From positions 25,751,832 through 25,815,831 of the forward strand of contig NC_091193.1 in NCBI RefSeq assembly GCF_040958095.1: a stretch of 64,000 nt of DNA, written 5' to 3'. The stretch's first letter is position 1, and every line of letters begins with the position of its first letter. This DNA is from Procambarus clarkii. Its lineage: Eukaryota > Arthropoda > Malacostraca > Decapoda > Cambaridae. This document shows, piece by piece, positions 56,310-64,000 of this stretch. The notes below the pieces were generated by a model, which worked only from the letters and a program-made list of their open reading frames with translations, ran no database searches and had not been told where the DNA came from. The position numbers and the translations under genes were made by a program.

Positions 56310-56345
56310 ATATATGTCTACAGGAAAGACTGCTACCAAAATATA

Positions 56346-56440
<95 letters not shown>
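56346..56440. repeat. (TA)n microsatellite 3
   Basis: About 47 TA units ending the Penelope-like cluster. Confidence 0.9.
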
Positions 56441-56459
56441 CCATGCTAACTTAACGCCT

Positions 56460-56890
56460 TCTCCCAAATGATAGATGAATTCAGAGACAATTCTATAGCA
56501 AATGTTCAAGAATGTCTAAATATTTAATTTAAAATGATCTTCTCCCAGAAGTCTTGGCCAAATATCCGCAGTTTGCTAACTGTAGGTAGTAACTAAGTGA
56601 TTGTAACCGATCCACAGCTACCCACTGGATGGGGGGGCGGTGTGCAGGACAAACATTTCAATTGTAACACTAGTTCTCATGTCAGTTGCTTAATTTAGAA
56701 AATACTTGTGGTCGATCTCGAGCCCATTGTTGATGTGACGATGTGCATCGAATTTTGTAACTATCTCATCAAGACTGTAACTTGCTTAGCTAAATGAATT
56801 GTGGAGTTCAGTCCCTGAGCCCATTATGTGTCTCTGAAACCCTTTCAACTACCGCCTACAAGATGGGTATGGGGTGCATAATAAAAGAAG
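56460..56890 (+). mobile_element. RNase-H LINE 3' end, copy 3, plus strand
   Basis: 56540-56890 is the reverse counterpart of 44985-45350: TGGATGGGGGGGCGGTGTGC, GGTCGATCTCGAGCCCATTG and the terminal GATGGGTATGGGGTGCATAA followed by TAAAAGAAG. It carries no protein part. Confidence 0.75.
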
Positions 56891-57769
56891 TAAACTAAAC
56901 AACCGATAATCACCATACATTCATGTTTAATATTTAGGTTTGATACACTGCCTATTAAACCATGGGTTGCCCTCGTGCCCTGGTTTCGTATCACTGTGTT
57001 GGGGGCAGTTTCAACTATCTGCCTCTTAATATTTTTTTTCTCTTGTATTCCATCACATTATGAACTGATCTTTCTGAATTGACTCCCTTTAAGTAGGCTC
57101 TCCACTTTTCTCTTAATCCCTCCTTCGATAAATCACCTAGAATTATGTAATACAAAATGACACTATTTATTATATAAATTGAACATAAGTGTAGAATGCT
57201 GGCAAGTGGCCTTGAGAAAATATTCTTATCAGATTCGTAAGATTAGGCTATGAAATAGTTGTTAAAAAATATGTTTACAATTAGACTACTACCTCGACTA
57301 CAAACACACATACTAAAAACCTATTCATCTCAACAGATATATTAATATTACTTGACTGTGCTTATGAGTTGGTCCAAGGACAGTGTGTACGTCCGCCAGC
57401 GCAGCAGCCTACACTGGTGAAGTGTTATCTTCCCAGTCTCTCTCTCACTCGGCAAGGATAAGGTTGGTATCGCGCCTTGTACTACACATAATACATTATA
57501 TTTATGTAATATATATATATAAGATATTTGTGTATATGTTAATCACAATCTGCGAAGTTTCATAATGACAACACTGGCCTTTTGTGAAAAATTAGACAAG
57601 CCTTTTGATTAGTGCTCAATATGTATATAAATAAATAAATAAATATGGTTTTGAAAAACAGAGCTATAAATATTAATATTTCTGAGGTCGAGCGAAACAC
57701 AACATGAAGAAAAAATAAATAGTTAACATTAAGAAAGTAGCAGTTATAAAGAAATAAGCAAGATGTGAG
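56891..57769. other. Non-coding AT-rich stretch
   Basis: No repeat from elsewhere in the window and no convincing frame. A short (TAAA)n run is near 57628. Confidence 0.5.
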
Positions 57770-57925
57770 TTAGTTTAGTTCATTTATTATGCACCCCATA
57801 CCCATCTTGTGGGCGGTAGTGGAAAGGGTTACAGAGGCACATAATGGGCTCAGGGACTGAACCCCACAATTCATTTAGCTAAGCAAGTTACAATCTTGAT
57901 GAGCTAGTTACAAAATTCAGTATCG
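57770..57925 (-). mobile_element. RNase-H LINE 3' end, copy 4, minus strand
   Basis: The terminal about 150 bp only: TTTATTATGCACCCCATACC, CTTGTGGGCGGTAGTGGAAA and CAAGTTACAATCTTGATGAG. It is nearly identical to 44985-45130. Confidence 0.85.
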
Positions 57926-58384
57926 TCACATTAACTTAGATATACACAGCAATGTGCTGCCACCCTATCTATATGAAAGATTACACAGTGTAGATAAAAA
58001 ACTAGCTATAAGTTCATCTGATATTCTCATCTCACAGGATGGTTAGTCATACATGGAATTATGGGAGAAAATACCTGCCTCGATACAAAAACAAATCAAC
58101 TCTAACATTGTACAGTATATTATTTAATCAACAATTTATAGTAATTCCAATTTAATTTCCATCACTTTCAATATATTAATAAATTAAATTTTAAATAAAA
58201 AATCCCTATCACGGGGTTTCGCTCACACCTCCGAACCCCAGTTATATAGTACTTAAGAGGTAAAATTTACTTGCGTTATGATCAACAGACAAATTACTCA
58301 AGATGATCTCAAGCACTTCTGTCATTTGTTTCACTCCATTACATATCACCCTTAATATGTGATTTCTTTTACATATTTACTAAC
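57926..58384. other. Non-coding AT-rich stretch
   Basis: Nothing recognised. Confidence 0.5.
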
Positions 58385-58528
58385 CTTCTAAAAGAACTGC
58401 CAGAAACGCTTTGCGTAATAGTGGCTTTAGACATTGTATGTACCAGCTCTATCTATAAATTCATCAATATTTGTATCACACCCTGTATGTATGTACTTTA
58501 CCTGAATAAACATTTGAATTTGAACTAA
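58385..58528 (+). mobile_element. L2-like LINE 3' tail
   Basis: It contains GAACTGCCAGAAACGCTTTG and TAGTGGCTTTAGACA and ends ACCTGAATAAACATTTGAAT, the same end as the copy at 34596. It is immediately followed by coding sequence of another copy. Confidence 0.65.
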
Positions 58529-59260
58529 CAGGATCTCTCCTTTCATTATACTACGCGCTAATCTATCTCTATCTGTGCATGGGGTTCAACCACTGCAAAT
58601 TACCTCAAGCCCATCATCACTCAGCAAATATCTGCTATCAGAACTATGATAAACTCTGTCTTCAGACAGCACACACACAGCCCCTCTGTTTAAGTCCCTT
58701 AACATGCTAAACATACACTCACTCCACACATTCTCGTGTGCCATCTACATGTACAAATTCCAAAATGCTAATCTTGATCTGAAACTTTTCATTGACAGGT
58801 GTAATAGAACCCATGAGCACAACACCAGAAATAAACATATCTTTGATATCCCTAGCGTCAAACTAAATCTGTGTAAACACTCCATGCAAATAAAAGGACC
58901 CAATCTTTGGATCTTGCTCAATGATGAATTAAAAAATTGTCCAGCCCATGCCCTATTGAAAAGTAAAACCAAAAGGTACCTAATTTCATCCTCATAGTTT
59001 CCTACCTTGTGCTTCAAACTTCCACCGTAACTTGTACTACCTACTTCCCCAAGACATATTTTTACCAGTGTAAGCGCCTCTGGCAATTTATTTTGTAGTT
59101 ATTTGTTGATATAAAACCTGTACCTTTTCCCGATACGTTTCGGGACTTACCTGAAACGCTATATACGTGTTAGTGGCTTTGCAAGAATGTAAAAATATCA
59201 CTCTAACGTAACCTCACCAACCAATTGTACCTTCTCGTAAATAAAATATTTAGGTCTCTT
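58529..59260 (+). mobile_element. L2-like LINE, 5'-truncated, plus strand
   Basis: It begins in the post-RT region (TALIYLYL-like, CMGFNHCKLPQ in shifted frame) with a small deletion relative to LIYPYLNYGICTWGS. It continues in the frame 58704-58997 (MLNIHSLHTFSCAIYMYK, TRNKHIFDIPSVKLNLCKHS, ending KRYLISSS) and finishes with the 3' UTR to about 59255. It is inactive. Confidence 0.78.
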
Positions 59261-59455
59261 AATTCAATTTCTTTCTTTATTATGCACCCCATACCCATCC
59301 CGTGGGCGGTAGTGTAAAGGATTACAGAGGCACATAACAGTTCAGAAACTGAGCCCTCTAGTTCGTTTAGCTAAGCAAATAACAATCTTTTGACGCTAGT
59401 TACAAAATTATTAATGTTATATATACATGTACACATACTCATGCATACATGTACA

Positions 59456-59540
59456 TATACATACGTATACATATATACATACGTATACATATATACATAC
59501 GTATACATATATACATACGTATACATATATACATACACAT
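59456..59540. repeat. 18-bp AT-rich microsatellite
   Basis: ACATACGTATACATATAT repeated about 4.5 times inside the LINE UTR. Confidence 0.85.
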
Positions 59541-59808
59541 ATATATTTAATCACCCACACAAATACACACATCAATTATCTTTTGTGTCACAAGTGATTC
59601 AACAAGAGGCTCACAACAGTCACTATACAAGGCACTTTACATCTATAGTGAGTCACACAGTTACTAGTCTTGCTGCACACCCACCCAACTGGGCGGCAAA
59701 AGCGAAATTCAGTAAGCAAATTTTGGATACTTCGCTAAGATTTCGGGCAGCACATCATTATGAATGAGGTACTTACACATTTCTTGGACACTATTGATGG
59801 TGTTATCT

Positions 59809-60201
59809 CTAAATTCCGCGATTTTTTTCACATTCCATTATATAATGACGCAAAGTATGCGAATAGTTCTGCTGACAGAGTTTACATTTAGTCAAATCTA
59901 CATCAGCAGATGTTACAAATTCCCAGAGGTACTTGTAGCCGAGCCTAAGCCCAGCAGTGGTAACATCTAGAAGTCTGCTAACATTATTGAATGACCCATA
60001 GACGTGAGGTATTTCTTGCACAATAGAATGATGATAGATGGAGTAACTGGTGTGAATTTCGCTTTGCCTCAAGTCTCCGAAATTTAGTTTATGTTTCCGG
60101 AATATTACTACCCTCAAGCTGCTCAAAGGCAGTCCAAGTTGGTAATCAATTCCCTCTTTACGAGCAAAACTCTTGGCCACCTCATCAGTTCTATCATACA
60201 T
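59809..60201 (-). pseudogene. LINE C-terminal CCHC-type fragment
   Basis: A 130-codon minus-strand frame. YDRTDEVAKSFARKEGIDYQ corresponds to the end of RNase H (the last acidic residue in the DEVAK block). A linker follows (SEIHTSYSIYHHSIVQEIPH, SRLLDVTTAGLRLGYKYLWE), then CKLCQQNYSHTLRHYIMEC, a CxxC-HxxxxC motif found after RNase H in I/R1-type elements. It is a neighbour fragment of the RNase H at 60330-60680 but in a different frame. Confidence 0.75.
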
Positions 60202-60329
60202 TCGGAGACCAATATGGTAAGGAATTCACAGGAGACAGACTCTGACTCCATCATTTATTTTTTCATTATATATGTGCCTAGCTTCAGAGATAAGCACGTC
60301 ACAGTTATGCCTTCGGGAGCTGAGAGCAG

Positions 60330-60680
60330 TCAAGGATGACAAGGAGTCACAATTAGCGTGTCAACTTTGAATTCATATACGCGCTCGAGTGCAAGGATTA
60401 TGGCAACCAATTCTGTTTGAGGAGTGGAGGCCCAGTTACTTAGACGCGCTCCACACTCATGGGAGAAGGAACCATTTCTCCCTGTCACAACAACTGCACT
60501 TCCAGCTGCACCATAGGACTGATGCAAGGATCCATCAGTGTAAATAATCTGGGAATCAGGTCTTTTAAGCCGAGTCGTGTGTGGGCAGACCTCCATACAT
60601 CTTCCCTCGACTGTATTGTGAAAGTCAGTTCTTGGAGCACTAGAAAATCTAACTTGCAAAATAAATAGTAGGAATATCAT
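60330..60680 (-). pseudogene. LINE RNase H domain fragment
   Basis: A minus-strand frame with IIYTDGSLHQSYGAAGSAVV (first Asp), SNWASTPQTELVAIILALE (Glu) and VDTLIV, after which the frame is lost and the expected third acidic block is not read in register. The spacing and motifs fit an RNase H of a non-LTR element. No RT is found upstream, so the copy is 5'-truncated. Confidence 0.75.
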
Positions 60681-61474
60681 AATATCAACAGTAAATAATA
60701 TACTGATGTACAGAACAAGTGTTTCAGACTCTTCTGAGTAGAAGAGTGTTGTTGTTGTTGTTGAACATTATTATATTGTATTATATTATGATGGGCGACG
60801 ACACCCGAGGGATCGGGTGCGTCCTGGCTGCCAGATACTGGGAAATAGCGAAGAGTGATGGAGTTCCTATTTCTTCAGGCCACTGACGTGTCCAATAAAG
60901 TGAAAAGTATGGCGATGAAACTCAGAGGATAATGTTTTTTTTATATTTATTTGGTATAGTCGGTTATAGCAATCGGTTTCTTGGAGATGTAATGACGTGT
61001 TGTGATAAGGCTTAGAGCAGGGCAGAGAGCTGAATGAGGCTGGTGGTAAAGAGCTGTGAATGCGGGACGAGAGCATGGAAGCTCTATCCGGGCGGAGTCG
61101 AGGAGCTGGAGTGCGGGACGACAGCTAGTGTGTAAGCTCGGTGCGGCCGGAGTCTGGCTGTTTGCTCTGTGTCGAGGCTGAAGCGTCTTGTGAGGGAAGG
61201 AACTGACACGTCGAGTGTTAAATTGTTGTTGGTGAAAGTTGAAGATGTGTGGTATCTCAATTGTCTGTAATGAACCACCACTCTTTGGAGTTAGACTCGT
61301 GATAATTCTGTTGTTGTTGTTGCTGTAGATTCAGCTACTCAGAATAAAAAGTTCCAAGTAGTATGGGCTATGGTGAGCCCTTGGGTGGAGGCTCTATGGA
61401 GCCATTATCTGTATAAATAGCTGATACTGGAGAAAACTTTAACAGTTATGGAGCTGGTGGGTTAGTGTTGACCT
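60681..61474. other. Probable dispersed-repeat region with (TTG)n tracts
   Basis: TTG runs lie at about 60748-60765 and 61308-61325. Each is followed by a sequence I weakly associate with decapod dispersed repeats (CGACACCCGAGGGATCGGGT near 60797; GTTCCAAGTAGTATGGGCTA near 61350). The orientation would be minus with an (AAC)n tail. There is no gene. Confidence 0.35.
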
Positions 61475-62110
61475 CTAGGTTTTCAGTTTTTTCTTTGGCT
61501 GAGCTGTGCTGTCGTTGGAATTTGGTGAGGTGGCCTCTATGAGGTCTTGTACCGAATAGTTTCTTAGTTTAGTTGATTTATTATGCACCCCATACCCATC
61601 TTGTGGGCGGTAGTGGAAAGGGTTACAGAGGTACATAATGGGCTCAGGGACTGAACCCCACAATTCATTTAGCTGTACCGAATAGGTGTCGTATTTGTGC
61701 TGCGGCGGTGGAGCTCCTACTAAGATTTCCTCGTCTGAGGAGTCCGCAACATCCGAAGTTGTTGATTTTGTTTGTCTTTCGTCTCGCTGCTTGAGGTAGG
61801 CTCAGGTTTCGTGGATTAGTGGTAGAAACTACAGTATTTCAAGAGCGTTGGTGGTGCTGTTAGCATTTGTTGACAGCATGTCTGCTGAGATGGTGATGGT
61901 AGGAGTGTTGGGAGCTGCAGAGGGAAATACCTCTGTTTGTGCCGCCCGAATCTTGGGTGATTCTGGAGTCTGTGTTGAGATCGACCTCGTGGTTGTCCTG
62001 GTGGTAGTCTTCGGAGTGGTAGTGGAGGCAGTGAGACTTGCGCCTGGGGCGAAGATGTAGTCTAGCAAGCCGTTGGCTAGGAACAGCTCGAAACGTAAGG
62101 CGAGCAAGAT
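61475..62110 (-). pseudogene. Unidentified low-complexity protein remnant interrupted by a LINE tail
   Basis: The minus-strand frame 61829-62107 (92 codons, LLDYIFAPGASLTASTTTPK, Thr/Ser-rich) is followed, after stops, by SDEEILVGAPPPQHKYDTYS. Past the insertion at 61560-61673 it continues with DLIEATSPNSNDSTAQPKKK and LKT before a stop near 61475. The composition resembles a retroelement ORF1 or a disordered nuclear protein, but I do not recognise it. The frame is broken at least twice. Confidence 0.35.
61560..61673 (-). mobile_element. RNase-H LINE 3' end, copy 6, with 12-bp target duplication
   Basis: Only 114 bp of the LINE 3' end, from TTTATTATGCACCCCATACC to CACAATTCATTTAGC. TGTACCGAATAG is present on both sides (61548-61559 and 61674-61685), which fixes the insertion limits exactly. 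Confidence 0.88.
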
Positions 62111-62194
62111 TGTGAAACAGTTCCCGGGCAGGCAAGAATGATCAGGGGAGAGTTTCTTCGCCTGCCAGAATGAGAAGTGTTTAATGTTTATGTA

Positions 62195-62334
62195 TAACAG
62201 TCTCCTTGGTGTAGTGGTAAGACACTCGCCTGGCGTTCCGCGAGCGCTATGTCATGGGTTCGTATCCTGGCCGGGGAGGATTTACTGGGCGCTGTAACAA
62301 CTCTTGTATATATCTCAAAAAAAAAAAAAAAAAA
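62195..62334 (+). mobile_element. tRNA-derived SINE with poly(A)
   Basis: The tRNA-like head has A box TGGTGTAGTGGTAAGACAC and B box GGTTCGTATCC around an anticodon-like arm (CTCGCCTGGCGTTCCGCGAG). It is followed by a short body TGTAACAACTCTTGTATATA and an A-run (62318-62334). The body is shorter than I expect for this SINE type, so an internal deletion is likely. The head cannot be a functional tRNA because no 3' acceptor half pairs with the start. Confidence 0.75.
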
Positions 62335-62335
62335 G

Positions 62336-63356
62336 TGAACAAAGAAAGCAGTCGCCGAGTAGCAGTGTCCCCACCTACTCCTGTGGGAGGGTCTGTGAGG
62401 GCACACACAGACACCCACTCACTCCCGTGGGAGGTCTGTGAGGCCAGACACCACTGGAATGGGAGGAGGTGCCACGTGCGTTTGTTTATTTACATCCAGC
62501 AGGCACGTAGTGGGGTGTCAGTCACTCATGCCTCGATGGGTGCATCCAATCCTGGGATCGTCGTCGCCCCTCAACCACCACCACCACCACTCGTGCCTCA
62601 GGAATGCCCCTAACAATGGGGCAAGATATGTGCAGTAAGTTTCATTACTTCCATTTTTCTCACCTATTATGGTTATTGGGCAGGCAATTGCTTTTATGAA
62701 ATATTTTAATTTTGATGTTTACCTGAATTAACTTAAGGGGCCACTAACACTCTAGTGGCCTCAACGAGGACAGGAAGTCAGTGGTTTGTCAAAGGCATCC
62801 CCATTTGTCTTGATTTAAAGTTCAGCATTAAAGCCACTATGTGTTTATCAGCTTATATGTGTGTAGTGGCTTAAATGCATTGTATTTTGCTGTAAAGTAT
62901 ATCCCTACCACCACTACCCAAATTATGAGTAACTTATGGGGAACATAATATATACATAAAGTTTAATCAAGGAATATGTTTACAAATCACTTTTTTAATA
63001 AAGTGTCATTGAAAGATTTGTTGTACTATTTTTGAAGCAGGCCCTATTGAAAAAATGCAGTAAGTTAAGCAAAATTTAAGAAGTGTCAGAATTCTGAACC
63101 CTGACATAACATTAGGATTGTGGATTTTTAAGATAAAAGCCTAAGAGGTGCAATTTACATGAATACTGGCCCAAAGAGTGCAGTGGGACTTGCATAAAGA
63201 TACGAAACTGTTATTGATGCCTTGCTTGTACATTTCCAGTTATGATATTTCAATTTATATGGTATCTAAAAGTACAACACCTCTTGGGCCTGTATTCAAC
63301 AAACTCGCTATCCTTATGCAGACGAAGAGTCACAATAACGTGGCTGAAATATGTTC
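62336..63356. other. Non-coding stretch
   Basis: GGGAGGGTCTGTGAGGGCAC-type words are repeated loosely near 62390-62440 and a CCACCA run lies near 62577. Otherwise it is AT-rich unique sequence without a supported frame. Confidence 0.5.
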
Positions 63357-63509
63357 ACCAAACCACAAACTAGAAAGTGAAGGGACAACGACGTTTCGGT
63401 CCGTCCTGGACCATTCTCAAGTCGATTGTGTGACATACAATCGACTTGAGAATGGTCCAGGACGGACCGAAACGTTGTCATCCCTACACTTTCTAGTGTG
63501 TGGTTTGGT
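63357..63509. mobile_element. 153-bp foldback element
   Basis: Inverted arms of about 72 bp (left: ACTAGAAAGTGAAGGGAC, GTTTCGGTCCGTCCTGGACC, CTCAAGTCGATTGT) enclose the loop GTGACAT. They begin ACCAAACCACA and end TGTGGTTTGGT. A small indel distinguishes the arms (GACAACGACG versus CGTTGTCATC). It is MITE-like with no coding capacity, and I see no clear flanking direct repeats. Confidence 0.8.
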
Positions 63510-64000
63510 CAACTCACAATCCTTAGGCTAGGTCCAAGATAAATATTTACATTATTCTCCAGTTCTCAAATAGTGGTGTTTTGAGTTTTCAAATTTGCAT
63601 GCTTTTCAAATATTCGTTTTCAAAACGGAATGGAACATATCAACTGGAAAAACTCAAATGGTACCACCTTCATATTACCCAAAAGCACCTAAAGAAAATT
63701 ATCCAAATTAATGTAAACTTGGTGAACAATGTACAGTATAATGATTGTGAATACATTGGATAATAAGGCACAGCACTATGTCCATATCCAGGCCATAGGG
63801 CGTGATTCAAATTGTATAAAAGCTCTTTTTTTTTCTCTCTGCTCTTTCTTTCCTCTGGAGTTCTTAAATTTTGTTTCTTTAGCCTATTCTTGTATCAAAA
63901 TCTTCTTATTTTAGGTATTAATTTTGTTGCAAACCTCAGTTCAAGTTAGTATTTGAGCTTCAAGAGGTGCAGAACTCAAATCCCATGCGAGTGCTGCGTC
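63510..64000. other. Non-coding AT-rich stretch
   Basis: Short frames without recognisable domains. Nothing else can be named. Confidence 0.5.

Larger units (their letters stand above)
59268..60680 (-). mobile_element. RNase-H-encoding LINE, largest copy (I/R1/Jockey-type)
   Basis: At left is the terminal segment (TTATGCACCCCATACCCATC, 59279), then a UTR containing an 18-bp microsatellite, then C-terminal coding sequence up to RNase H at about 60660. RT and endonuclease are missing through 5' truncation. Its UTR segment 59600-59690 also occurs inverted at 28140-28230. Confidence 0.78.

Noticed and set aside
61829-62107. Conserved host gene exon
   Set aside because: Thr/Ser-rich low complexity, frame breaks and a transposon-dense setting. 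It is kept only as an unidentified remnant.
62195-62275. Functional tRNA gene
   Set aside because: The A and B boxes fit, but the 3' acceptor half does not pair with the 5' end and the sequence runs into a SINE body and poly(A).

Overview
The window looks like intergenic, repeat-packed DNA from a large arthropod genome. A decapod crustacean such as a crayfish is the best guess. That rests on eukaryotic retroelement families, tRNA-derived SINEs of types I remember from decapods, very long minisatellites and the lack of any recognisable host gene. The species is an inference. I see no bacterial gene, operon, CRISPR array, rRNA or functional tRNA gene.

About 40 % of the window is tandem repeats. 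In order these are a 31-bp array (1-1536), a 23/24-bp array (1995-5200), a 47-bp array (11935-12803), a 20-bp array (14478-15295), a 12.6-kb 31-bp array (15360-27946), a 30-bp array (29108-29692), a 17-bp array carrying CACGTG in almost every unit (31036-31457), a second 30-bp array (32280-33861 and 34242-34300) and a 51-bp array (39603-43478). Most very long reading frames here, up to 3372 codons, are by-products of stop-free monomers and not genes.

Most of the rest is retroelements. A CR1/Jockey-type LINE at 6310-10320 keeps an intact endonuclease-reverse transcriptase frame, and at least six shorter pieces of related LINEs lie around it or further on. An L2/Daphne-like LINE family occupies 34596-39602 in both orientations, with nested insertions, and leaves tails at 44 kb and 58-59 kb. 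A third LINE family with RNase H and a CCHC motif is seen mainly as six 3' ends (28, 45, 56.5, 57.8, 59.3-60.7 and 61.6 kb). A fourth LINE family leaves a tail at 33862-34241 that resembles the tail of a SINE at 37.6 kb.

The most interesting segment is 45.7-56.4 kb. Two Penelope-like units, each with a GIY-YIG endonuclease and inverted terminal repeats, lie between (TA)n tracts. The second unit is a large palindrome with 830-bp arms. Its right arm was later split by a 7174-bp Ty3/Gypsy-type LTR retrotransposon with a GTTCT target duplication. That element encodes integrase before reverse transcriptase, the unusual pol order known from the Gmr1-like group. It appears young: the LTRs look almost identical and only one frame break is visible.

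The genes do not form a pathway. They are independent selfish elements that inserted into one another, with minisatellites expanding at or beside several of the insertion sites.
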